A DNA stretch of 64,000 nt from NCBI GenBank assembly GCA_945889445.1, contig CAMDBX010000014.1:1-64000 (forward strand), in the 5' to 3' direction. Origin of the DNA: Rhizobium sp. Q54. GTDB taxonomy: Bacteria; Pseudomonadota; Alphaproteobacteria; Rhizobiales; Aestuariivirgaceae. Under the pieces are notes generated by a model. The model did no database searches. It had not been told where the DNA came from and saw only the letters and a program-made list of their open reading frames with translations. A program made the position numbers and the translations under genes. Shown piece after piece: positions 9,610 through 21,848 of this stretch (positions are counted from its first letter, which is position 1; the number at the start of each line of letters is the position of its first letter).

Positions 9610-12471
9610 TTAGGCGTTGGAGGCGATGATGAGGGCGGTGAGCTGATCGGAGTTCATCAGCCCGATCTGCGAGGTGGTAAAGGCATTGGCCTGAGTGCTC
9701 GAGAGAGCGGCGATCTGGTCGGTCGTGATGCCGGCGATGGCCGAGACCGCGAGCGACGGCAAGCCGGTGGTTTCGTTGAGCGCCGCGAAGTTGGTGGTGC
9801 TGAGGGCCGCCACCTGGGCAGAGGTGAGGGCGCCAGCCTGCGTGGCGTTCAGGCCGGAGAAGATCGTGGTGTCGAGACTGTCCAGCGCCAAGGGCGTGAT
9901 GGCGCGGAACTGGGCGGCGTCGAGCGTGCCGATCTGCGTGGTGGTGAAGTTGTTCAGCGCCGTGGAACCGAGGCCGCCGATCTGCGCAGTCGACAGCGAT
10001 GCGGCGGTGAGGAGGTTCAGCTGCGAGGTGTCCATCGCGTTGAGCTGGCTCGTGGTGAAGCCGCGCAGCTGGGTGGAGTTCAGCAGGCCGATCTGCGTAT
10101 CGGAGAAATCCGATATCTCGGTGGTGGTGAGGCCAGCAAGCTGGGTGGCCGTCACCGCGCCGAGTTGCGTGGTGCTCCAGGCCTGGATATCGGTGGAGCC
10201 AAGGGCCGACAGGCTGCCCGCCGAAAGCGCGCCGATCTGGCCGGCCGAGAGCGCCTGCACCTGCGTGCTGGACAGGTTGCCCGCCGCCGTGGTGTCGAGG
10301 CCCGCCACCTGCTGGGTGGAGAGCGAGGCGACATCGAGCGCCTGCAGGTAGCTGGTCGACAGGGCGCTCAGCTGCGTGGCGTTCAGGCCGCGCAACTGGG
10401 TGGAGCTGAAGTCGGCAAGCTGCTCGGTGGCGAAATCCTCGATTTCGGTGGCGGCGAGTCCCACGAACTGCTGCGAGGTGATGGCGCCCAGCTGCGTCGT
10501 GGACCAACCCTGGAGTTCGGTCGAGGACAGCGCCGCAAGGGTGGTGGCCGAGAGCACGGCGATCTGCGCGGTGGTCAAACCCTGCGCCTGGGTGGTGGAG
10601 AGCGCGTCGATTGCCGTGGCGTTCATGGCACGGACCTGGGCGGTGGCGAGATCAGCGACGTTCAACGCATTGAGCTGCGTCGTACCCAGCGCGTTGAGCT
10701 GGCTGGAGGTGAAGCCACGAACCTGCGTCGACGTCAGCTGGCCCAGCTGCGTGTCCGAGAAGTTGGCAATCGCCGTGGTGGTGAGCTGCGACAGCTGGCG
10801 GGTGGTGATGGCGCCAAGCTGGGTGGTGCTCCAGGCCTGCAGATCGGCGCTGTCAATGGCGGCAAGCCCCGTCGCCGTCATGGCCGTGACCTGGGTGACG
10901 GTGAACGCCCGGGCCTGCGTCGATGTGAGGTTGTCGACTGCGGTGGAGCTGAGACCTGCAACCTGCGTGCCGGACAGGCTGGTGACGTCAAGCGCATTCA
11001 ACTGGCTGGTGGCGAGGCCGTTGAGCTGGGTGGAGGTGAGGCCGCGCAGCTGCGAGGAGGTCATCTGGCCCAGCTGCGTGTCGGAGAAGTCGGCAAGGCC
11101 GGTGGTGGTGAGGCCGGCCAGCTGCTGGGAGGTGACGGCGCCGAGCTGTGTCGTCGACCAGCCCTGGACATCGGTCGAGGACAAGGCTTCGAGGCCGGCC
11201 GCCGAGAGGGCGCCGATCTGCAGCGTGCCCAGCGCCTGCGCCTGGGTGTCCGACAGCGCATCAATGGCGGTCGAGCTCATGTTGCGGATCTGCGAAACCG
11301 AGAGGTCAGTGACGTTCAATGCGTTGAGCTGTGTGGTGGCGAGGTTGTTGAGCTGGGTGGAGGTGAGGCCCTTCACCTGGGTGCCGGAGAACTGGCCCAG
11401 CTGGGTGTCCGAGAAGTCAGCCAGCCCCGTGGTGGTGAGGCCGGCCAGCTGCTGGGAGGTGATGGCACCCAGCTGCGTCGTCGACCAGCCCTGCACCTCG
11501 GTGGAGGACAGCGCGTCGAGGCCGGTTGCCGACATGGCGGCGATCTGGGCAGTGGTCAATGCCTGCGCCTGGGTGTCGGTCAGCGCGTCGATAGCCGTTG
11601 CGTTCATGCCGCGGACCTGCGCAGCCGACAGGCTGGCGACGTCGATGGCATTGAGTTGCGTAGTGGCCAGGCTGTTGAGCTGCAGCGTGGTCAGGCCACG
11701 CAGCTGCGTCGAGCTGAGCTGGCCCAGCTGCGTGTCCGAGAAGTCGGCGAGTGCGGTGGTGGTCAGCCCACCCAGCTGCTGGGCGGTGATGGCGCCGAGC
11801 TGGGTCGTCGACCAGCCCTGCACTTCCGTCGAGCTCAGGGCCTCGAGGCCGCCAGCCGAGAGGACCGCGATCTGCGACACGGTGAGGGCCTGCGCCTGTG
11901 TGGTCGACAGCGCGTCAACCGCCGTCGCGTTCATGCCGCGAAGCTGCGTGGCGGAAAGATCGGCAATGTTCAGGGCATTGAGCTGCGTGGTTGCGAGAAC
12001 GTTGAGCTGGCTCGTGGTGAGACCCCGCACCTGCGTGGAGGTAAGCTGGCCCAGCTGCGTGTCCGAGAAGTCGGCGAGTGCTGTGGTTGTCAGCCCCGCA
12101 AGCTGGCGCGAGGTGATTGCGCCCAGCTGGGTGGTGTTCCAGGCCTGGATATCGGTCGACTCGAGGGCCTCCACCGCATAGGCCTGGAGCAGGCCGATCT
12201 GACCGGTGGTGAGAGCGGCGGCCTGCGTGTCCGCGAGATTGGTGATGGTCGCCGCGATCAGCGACTTGATGGCTGTGGAGGAGATCGCCTGTACCTGATT
12301 GGTGTCGAGGGTTGTCAGGTCGGTTGTTTCCATCGCATTGATCTGCGAGGCGGTGAGGGCTGAGACCTGCGTGGTGCTGAGTGCTGCGACATCGGTCGTC
12401 GACAGGGCCCTGATGGCCGTGGTGCTCAGGGTGGCAATCTGCCGGTTGGTCAGCGACGAAACGATCGACAT
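9610..12471 (-). CDS. Ser/Thr/Gln-rich octapeptide-repeat protein (953 aa), unknown function
   Basis: Repeating [hydrophobic]-[ST]-x-T-Q-[LIV]-x-[AG]; no obvious N-terminal signal peptide; no Cys seen; stop lies 18 bp before the GT41 gene. Confidence 0.9.
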   Translation of the reverse strand: MSIVSSLTNRQIATLSTTAIRALSTTDVAALSTTQVSALTASQINAMETTDLTTLDTNQVQAISSTAIKSLIAATITNLADTQAAALTTGQIGLLQAYAVEALESTDIQAWNTTQLGAITSRQLAGLTTTALADFSDTQLGQLTSTQVRGLTTSQLNVLATTQLNALNIADLSATQLRGMNATAVDALSTTQAQALTVSQIAVLSAGGLEALSSTEVQGWSTTQLGAITAQQLGGLTTTALADFSDTQLGQLSSTQLRGLTTLQLNSLATTQLNAIDVASLSAAQVRGMNATAIDALTDTQAQALTTAQIAAMSATGLDALSSTEVQGWSTTQLGAITSQQLAGLTTTGLADFSDTQLGQFSGTQVKGLTSTQLNNLATTQLNALNVTDLSVSQIRNMSSTAIDALSDTQAQALGTLQIGALSAAGLEALSSTDVQGWSTTQLGAVTSQQLAGLTTTGLADFSDTQLGQMTSSQLRGLTSTQLNGLATSQLNALDVTSLSGTQVAGLSSTAVDNLTSTQARAFTVTQVTAMTATGLAAIDSADLQAWSTTQLGAITTRQLSQLTTTAIANFSDTQLGQLTSTQVRGFTSSQLNALGTTQLNALNVADLATAQVRAMNATAIDALSTTQAQGLTTAQIAVLSATTLAALSSTELQGWSTTQLGAITSQQFVGLAATEIEDFATEQLADFSSTQLRGLNATQLSALSTSYLQALDVASLSTQQVAGLDTTAAGNLSSTQVQALSAGQIGALSAGSLSALGSTDIQAWSTTQLGAVTATQLAGLTTTEISDFSDTQIGLLNSTQLRGFTTSQLNAMDTSQLNLLTAASLSTAQIGGLGSTALNNFTTTQIGTLDAAQFRAITPLALDSLDTTIFSGLNATQAGALTSAQVAALSTTNFAALNETTGLPSLAVSAIAGITTDQIAALSSTQANAFTTSQIGLMNSDQLTALIIASNA
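9850..12180 (-). repeat. In-frame 327-bp (109-aa) tandem super-repeat, about 7 copies, made of 8-aa units
   Basis: Trp codons (CCA on +) at 12139, 11812, 11485, 11158, 10831, 10504, 10177, each 327 bp apart; a second anchor (DTQLGQ codons) at 12052, 11725, 11398, 11071, 10744, 10417, 10090, also 327 bp apart. Array ends approximate. Confidence 0.92.
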
Positions 12472-12692
12472 AGATGGGCTCCCGCTGGGCGGTGCGGTTC
12501 CGCACGCCCAATCAACCTCACGATCCGCATGGATGACATTGCCGCCGCAACCCTGCGCGAGACTTGCACAGTGCTCAGATGGTCAGGGACAGGACGGGAT
12601 TGGCGGGGGCGTCATGCCCAGGAGCCGTGATAGCTCACCTTCCGCGGCGCTGAGACTAGCGGCGGAATCCTAACAGGGGCTTAAGCGCACAT

Positions 12693-16282
<3,590 letters not shown>

Positions 16283-16291
16283 AAAGGAGGC

Positions 16292-17404
16292 TTACACCCG
16301 CATGGGCATGAGCACATAGAGGGCCTGTTCGTCAGTCGGGTCGCGCACGATGGTGGGCGATCCGGCATCCGCCAACAGCAGTTCCATACCATCGGACTTC
16401 ATCTGCCCGGCCACGTCGAGGAGGTAGCGCGAGTTGAAGCCGATCTCCATCGGCTCGGCCTCGTAGGCGCAGGCGACTTCCTCCTCGGCCGAACCTGAGT
16501 CCGGATTGTTGACGGTGAGGATCACCTTGTTGCCGCCGATCGCCAGCTTCACGGCGCGGCCCTTTTCCTGCGAGATGGTGGACACGCGGTCCACCGCGGC
16601 GGCAAAGCTCTTGGTGTCGAGTTCCAGCTTCCTGTCGTTGTTGCGCGGGATGACCCGCTCATAATCGGGGAAGGTGCCGTCAATGAGCTTCGATGTCAGC
16701 ACCAGATCACCCGCCGAAAACCGGATCTTGGCGCCAGAAAGCGAGACCTCGACGGCGCCATCCACGCCCTCGAACAGCTTCACCACCTCCAGCACGGTCT
16801 TGCGCGGCACGATGATGCCGGGCATGCCCTTGGCGCCATCGGGACGCGCGATCTGGGCCTGGGCCAGGCGGTGGCCGTCGGTGGCCACCGCGCGCAGCAG
16901 GCCACCCGCCGCGACGTCGTGGAAATAGATGCCGTTGAGATAGTAGCGCGTCTCCTCGGTCGAGATCGCGAAGCGCGTCTTCTCGATCAGGGCCCGCAGA
17001 TCGGCACCGGCGATGGCGAAGGTGTTGGGGAAATCGCCGGCTGCAAGGTCGGGGAAGTCCTCGTGCGGAAGGGCCTGCAGCGCGAAGCGCGACCGGCCGG
17101 CGAAGATCGACACGCGCTGCCCGTCCCCCGCCTGCTCGAGTTCGAGCTGGGCGCCGTCGGGAAGCTTCCTGACGATGTCATAGAGCATGTGGGCCGGCAC
17201 CGTGGTGGCGCCGGACTTGGACACCTCGGCCGGCACGCTCTCAACGATCTCGATGTCGAGGTCGGTGGCCGTCAGCTTCAGCTGGCCGTCGCCTGCCTGA
17301 AGCAGCACGTTGGACAGGATCGGAATGGTATTCCGGCGCTCGACGACGCTCTGCACGTGGGTGAGCGCCTTGAGGAAAGCTGACCTTTCGATCGTGACAC
17401 GCAT
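16292..17404 (-). CDS. dnaN: DNA polymerase III beta clamp
   Basis: 'MRVTIERSAFLKALTHVQSVVERRNTIPILSNVLL'; C-terminal 'YVLMPMRV'; internal Met at 17404 preferred over ORF start 17440. Confidence 0.96.
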   Translation of the reverse strand: MRVTIERSAFLKALTHVQSVVERRNTIPILSNVLLQAGDGQLKLTATDLDIEIVESVPAEVSKSGATTVPAHMLYDIVRKLPDGAQLELEQAGDGQRVSIFAGRSRFALQALPHEDFPDLAAGDFPNTFAIAGADLRALIEKTRFAISTEETRYYLNGIYFHDVAAGGLLRAVATDGHRLAQAQIARPDGAKGMPGIIVPRKTVLEVVKLFEGVDGAVEVSLSGAKIRFSAGDLVLTSKLIDGTFPDYERVIPRNNDRKLELDTKSFAAAVDRVSTISQEKGRAVKLAIGGNKVILTVNNPDSGSAEEEVACAYEAEPMEIGFNSRYLLDVAGQMKSDGMELLLADAGSPTIVRDPTDEQALYVLMPMRV

Positions 17405-17500
17405 GAGCCGGTAATCCCTCGTCCTGTGGTTTCCGGCCATTCGCCGGGCCGGAAACTTTGGCGCGGAAACCGCACCAATTCAAGGGTTATCGGGGGTTTT

Positions 17501-18937
17501 TCAGCCCTGTTCGACGAGGCGGATGAGCAAAGCCACCTCGCGGGCAAGCTTGTCGTCCGTCTTGATCTGGTCCTCGATCTTGCGCACGGCGTGCAGCACC
17601 GTCGAATGATCCCTTCCACCGAAGCGGCGGCCGATCTCAGGCAATGACCGGGCGGTCATCTTCTTGGCCAGATACATGCCGATCTGGCGCGGAACGACCA
17701 CACTGCGCGCCCTGCGGGGCGACAGGAGGTCGGTGCGGCCAACATTGAAATGGCGGCCGACGATCTTCAGGATGTCGTCGATCTTGATACGCGAGCCGTC
17801 GGGGTTGGCCTGCATGTCGCGCAGCACCAGGGACGCCAGGTCAAGCGTCACGGCGGAATGGTTGAACTGCTGGTAGGCGGTGATGCGGTTCAGTGCCCCT
17901 TCCAGCTCGCGGCCCGTGCCGTTGACACGGTTGGCGATGAACTCCAGCACCTCGTCGGGGATCAGCACCGAGGGGTCGCGCTTCTGCATGGTTTCGTAGC
18001 GGCTCTGTAGGATGCGGCGGCGGGTGTCGAGGTCCGGCATCTCGATGTCGACGACGAGGCCGCCCATCAGCCGCGAGCGCATGCGCTGGTCGATCGAGTC
18101 AAGCTGTGAGGGCGGCACGTCGGCCGCCACGATCACCTGGCGGCGAGAGTCGACCAGGCCGTTGAAGGCATTGCAGAACTCTTGCTGCATGGTCTTGCCC
18201 TGCAGAAACTGGAAGTCGTCGATCAGCAGAACGTCCACCGCGGCGAACTGGTCCTTGAAGGCCAGCGTGTCACGCTGGCGCAACGCCATCACGAAATTGA
18301 TCATGAAGCGCTCGGCGGTGAGGAACATCACCTTGCGGTCCGGTCGCCGCTCCTTCACGCGGTGCGTCACTGCCGACAGAAGATGCGTCTTGCCCAGCCC
18401 CGAGCCGGCATGGATGAACAGCGGGTTGAAGCTGACGACGGCGCCCGGTGCCGCATCGGCGACGCGGCACATGGCGGCGTGGGCGAGCTGGTTCGAGGAT
18501 CCGATGACGAAGGTCTCGAATGTCTGGTACGGGTCCAGCTGCGGCCCGCGATCTGCGGCGGCAGCCTGGGCCGCGGCCATCACCGCGGGGGTGGGCTGCG
18601 GGGACATCGCGGGCTGCGGCGCATGCGCGGCATGATTGTCAGCGGCGGCGCGCTGCGGAACGCCAGCCCGCATGCGAACGCGCACGTGGATGGTGTCGAA
18701 GCGGCCGAGTTCGGCCTCGCTGATCTTGTGCAGCTTCGAGACGTAATGGGTCTCGATCCATGACTTCAGGAAGCGGGTCGGAACGGAAACGATGAGGCGG
18801 CCCTGCTCGAACTCCTCGATCTCCATGCGCGCGAACCACGAAGTGTAGAGATCTTCACCAAGTTCAGCCCGAAGCCGAAGCGCAACACGATCCCACCTCG
18901 TTTTCACGTCCGTCAAAACAGTCATTCTCTTCCGCAT
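17501..18937 (-). CDS. dnaA: Chromosomal replication initiator DnaA
   Basis: 'FNPLFIHAGSGLGKTHLLSAV', 'GGRDHSTVLHAVRKIE' DnaA-box-binding signature; start 18937 or 18925. Confidence 0.97.
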   Translation of the reverse strand: MRKRMTVLTDVKTRWDRVALRLRAELGEDLYTSWFARMEIEEFEQGRLIVSVPTRFLKSWIETHYVSKLHKISEAELGRFDTIHVRVRMRAGVPQRAAADNHAAHAPQPAMSPQPTPAVMAAAQAAAADRGPQLDPYQTFETFVIGSSNQLAHAAMCRVADAAPGAVVSFNPLFIHAGSGLGKTHLLSAVTHRVKERRPDRKVMFLTAERFMINFVMALRQRDTLAFKDQFAAVDVLLIDDFQFLQGKTMQQEFCNAFNGLVDSRRQVIVAADVPPSQLDSIDQRMRSRLMGGLVVDIEMPDLDTRRRILQSRYETMQKRDPSVLIPDEVLEFIANRVNGTGRELEGALNRITAYQQFNHSAVTLDLASLVLRDMQANPDGSRIKIDDILKIVGRHFNVGRTDLLSPRRARSVVVPRQIGMYLAKKMTARSLPEIGRRFGGRDHSTVLHAVRKIEDQIKTDDKLAREVALLIRLVEQG

Positions 18938-19628
18938 CCCTTCGCGCGCATTCTGCGGCGCGCATCATCATTGCGACTGGGCCGATGGCCCAACCGTCTT
19001 TCAACCCCGGTGACCGCCGCCGACTAGATGTCAGCGCGCGCCGGGACGAAGGCCGAAGTTTCCGAAGTGATCATCACATGCCCCTGCCGTAGCATTTATC
19101 CTGAGCCGGTGTGGTCATCCTGGGTTCGTCATGCGCCCTATGCCTCACTTACAAGAGCGCCGCTCACAAGGCCCCCACCTACACACAACAAGCTTCCGCT
19201 TGGACGAACGATGTCCAGCAAACGCCATCACTGACCGACTTTCAGAGCCGATGGGCGCAACAGTCCCTGGCTCTGCACTACAGGCGAATGGCCGTCCGGC
19301 CTGCCCACGAGGCGGAACTTACAAAAGCGCTCACCGCCCAAGCAACCTGATTCAGGAAACGCTCCGTACACGGAAGTGACCTGACACGATCGGGCGCTGG
19401 AATGCGTCCGCGGAGTCAAACCTAAGACACTGAGACTCTTCCATTTTCGAGAGGATGCCTCGGTGCATGTCGGCACCCGTGCCGAGGCGGTCATTATAGC
19501 ATGGATCGAACCATGTTACCCGTGTTGCGCGCAGTTTGCGGAGCCGTCCGGAAGGTAGAGAGATAAACCGTTGATTCAGTGGTGGTAATTCTGCGCGAGA
19601 CGTTCCGTCCCCGGACAAATGTGGCGGC

Positions 19629-19637
19629 TGTGGAAAA
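19629..19637 (-). promoter_or_regulatory. Candidate DnaA box TTTTCCACA
   Basis: tgtggaaaa on + strand in the dnaA-rpsT gap; fits TTWTNCACA; only one convincing copy found. Confidence 0.3.
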
Positions 19638-19655
19638 GCCTAAAAGGCCGGGCCC

Positions 19656-19690
19656 AAAACGAAAAACGCCGGACAGAAACTGTCCGGCGT
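19656..19690 (-). terminator. Intrinsic terminator of rpsT
   Basis: Perfect 11-bp stem ACGCCGGACAG-AAA-CTGTCCGGCGT (19666-19690) followed on minus strand by TTTTCGTTTTG, 40 bp after the rpsT stop. Confidence 0.9.
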
Positions 19691-19730
19691 GCGGCAGAAT
19701 AGTGCTCCTGCTGGGCAGGATCGAAAGACT

Positions 19731-19997
19731 TCAGGCCTTGAGAGACTTCACCCGCGCGGCGAGGCGCGAAACCTTGCGCGAGGCGGTGTTCTTGTGCAGC
19801 ACGCCCTTCTGGGCGCCGCGCATCAGCTCGGGCTGGGCGGCCTGGAGGGCAGCTGCGGCTTCGGCCTGGTTGCCGGAGGCAATCGCCTCTTCGACCTTGC
19901 GCACGAAGGTGCGCATGCGGCTGACGCGGTTCTTGTTGATCTCGGTGCGGCGGGCGGAGACGCGGGTGGCCTTCTTCGCCGATTTCGTATTGGCCAT
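19731..19997 (-). CDS. rpsT: 30S ribosomal protein S20
   Basis: [39 protein letters not shown]. Confidence 0.96.
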   Translation of the reverse strand: MANTKSAKKATRVSARRTEINKNRVSRMRTFVRKVEEAIASGNQAEAAAALQAAQPELMRGAQKGVLHKNTASRKVSRLAARVKSLKA

Positions 19998-20157
19998 TTA
20001 GATTTAGTCCTGCTTCTGAAATTCGTTTGATGGATCTTCCAAGTCGTAAGACCGCCATGCCCTGTGGCAGACGGCCCGCCTTCCCGACCCATCGGGATGG
20101 CGGGCTTATAGAGAGGCCGGGAGGCCTCGTCAATGGCCTCTAAAGGACTCTGATGAT

Positions 20158-21144
20158 TCAGGGTTTTTCCCATTTTCCTGTCTTTTCGGACCGGAACAGG
20201 GCGTCGAGGATCTTCATGTTCTGAATGGCGTCCTCCACCCCCCAGAAGGGCTTCTGCTTCTTGCGGATCACCCGGCCGAAGGCCTCGGCCTGCAGCTGGT
20301 ATTGGTCGGAGACGGGAAGCGCGGTCCAGGTCCCCTCGTTCATCTCCATGCCTTGCACGAAAAAGCGGTTGGGCTGATCGGGGGGTGCGTTGAACGGGAT
20401 CTCGATCTCGATCCGCCCCTTGGTGCCCATGATGTTGACCCGCTGGTAGGGGGCGAGCTGGGTCGAGACGGTGAAGGACAGGTGACGTCCCTGCCCGAAG
20501 TCGGCGAGGCCGCCGGCTATGCGGTCGGTGCCGAACTTGGGGTCGCGGTCGAAGGTGCCGGTGACCCGCGTGGGTTCGCCATCGAAGATGAAGCGCGACA
20601 CGGTGATCGGGTAGCAGCCGATGTCGAGCAGGCCGCCACCGCCGATGTCGGCCTTGTTGCGCACGTTCTTCGGGTCGCGGTTGAAATAGGAGAACAGCAC
20701 CTGGATGGCGCGCACGTCACCAATCTTCTTCTTCTTCACCAGATCGCGCACCGCCAGCCACTGCGTGGCATGGCGGACCATGAAGGCTTCGGCCACGAAA
20801 ACATTCTTGATCTTGCGCAGCTGTGCGGCTTCTTTGGCCGTGATGGCAATCGGCTTCTCGCACAGCACGTGCTTGCCGGCCTTCGCTGCAGCGAGCGTGA
20901 GCGGCACATGGAGATGATTGGGCAGAGGATTGTAGACGGCCTCGATCTCGGGGTCGGCCAGCATCTCTTCATAGGAGCCATAGGCCTTGGGAATACCCAG
21001 TTTTCCGGCCCATTCCTCGGCGGTCTTCTTGCGGCGCGATGAGATCGCCACGATCTCGATGTCCTTGCTCTTCAGCATGCCCGGCAAGACCTTGGCCACG
21101 CCGATGTTCGCCGTCGAGATGATGCCCCACTTCACTGGCTTCAT
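20158..21144 (-). CDS. Gfo/Idh/MocA family oxidoreductase
   Basis: N-terminal Rossmann 'WGIISTANIGVAKVLPGM' and 'GKHVLCEKPIAIT'. Confidence 0.9.
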   Translation of the reverse strand: MKPVKWGIISTANIGVAKVLPGMLKSKDIEIVAISSRRKKTAEEWAGKLGIPKAYGSYEEMLADPEIEAVYNPLPNHLHVPLTLAAAKAGKHVLCEKPIAITAKEAAQLRKIKNVFVAEAFMVRHATQWLAVRDLVKKKKIGDVRAIQVLFSYFNRDPKNVRNKADIGGGGLLDIGCYPITVSRFIFDGEPTRVTGTFDRDPKFGTDRIAGGLADFGQGRHLSFTVSTQLAPYQRVNIMGTKGRIEIEIPFNAPPDQPNRFFVQGMEMNEGTWTALPVSDQYQLQAEAFGRVIRKKQKPFWGVEDAIQNMKILDALFRSEKTGKWEKP

Positions 21145-21162
21145 GTGTTCGCCCTTCCCTGT

Positions 21163-21780
21163 TCAGGCGAGCATCTTTAGTCCGGCGCGATCCAGGTTGG
21201 AAGTGCGCGCGAGCGCTGCGGCGAGATAATCGCGTGTGAGCGCCCGTGGCGTCTCGGGATTGGCGGGCTTGCCGGTCAGCGCATAGCGCAGCCACAACCC
21301 GTCGATCATCGCGGCGATGCCATCCGCGAGGCGAAGTGCCTCCGCCTCTGGCACCAGGCGGCGGAGGTCGTGCAGCAGGCTGCTCCGCAGGCGGCGGTGG
21401 TAGAGCGAGAGGATATTCATCAACCGCGGCGAATGACGGGCATTGCCATAAAGCGCCAGCCAGGCACTGAACACTTGCTCATCGAACTGCGCGTCGCCGA
21501 AACAGGCGTCGATGATGGCCCGGATGCGCCCTGTGGCATCGGCGGTGCGCGACAGCCGCTCCACGGCATCGGCGCGCAGCTCTGCCAGAAGGTGGCGCAT
21601 GGTGGCGAAGAGCAGCTCGTCCTTGTCCTTGAAATAGTGATGTACCATGCCGGCGGAGATCCCCGCTTGGGCAGCAATGCGCGCCACGGTGGCATTGGCG
21701 AAGCCGTGCTCATGGATGGCGACAATCGCCGCCTCCACCAGCTGCCTTCGCCTGATTTGCGCCATTCCGAGCTTCGGCAT
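21163..21780 (-). CDS. betI: TetR-family repressor BetI
   Basis: TetR HTH 'TVARIAAQAGISAGMVHHYFKDKDELL'; BetI-like C-terminal half; divergent from choXWV. Confidence 0.85.
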   Translation of the reverse strand: MPKLGMAQIRRRQLVEAAIVAIHEHGFANATVARIAAQAGISAGMVHHYFKDKDELLFATMRHLLAELRADAVERLSRTADATGRIRAIIDACFGDAQFDEQVFSAWLALYGNARHSPRLMNILSLYHRRLRSSLLHDLRRLVPEAEALRLADGIAAMIDGLWLRYALTGKPANPETPRALTRDYLAAALARTSNLDRAGLKMLA

Positions 21781-21813
21781 CCGGACCCCTTCCGGTCAGA
21801 ACTGTCGTTTTTT

Positions 21814-21831
21814 ATTGGTCAGCTGTCCAAT
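21814..21831. promoter_or_regulatory. Candidate BetI operator
   Basis: ATTGGTCAGCTGTCCAAT, 16 of 18 positions palindromic, in the betI-choX divergent gap. Confidence 0.6.
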
Positions 21832-21848
21832 GAAAACTTGCCGAGCGC

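Noticed and set aside
9850-12180. CRISPR-like array reading of the regular 327-bp spacing
   Set aside because: The repeats are contiguous, in-frame, degenerate coding units without unique spacers; no cas genes in the window.
10165-12363. Long + strand ORFs (732 aa and 601 aa) opposite the repeat-protein gene
   Set aside because: They are antisense shadows of the 8-aa repeat gene; periodicity forces open frames on the other strand and the products are Arg/Gly- or Val/Ser/Cys-rich with no family resemblance.
19028-19618. Small ORFs in the dnaA-rpsT gap
   Set aside because: No ribosome-binding sites or recognisable domains; overlapping frames of equal quality on both strands suggest non-coding DNA.
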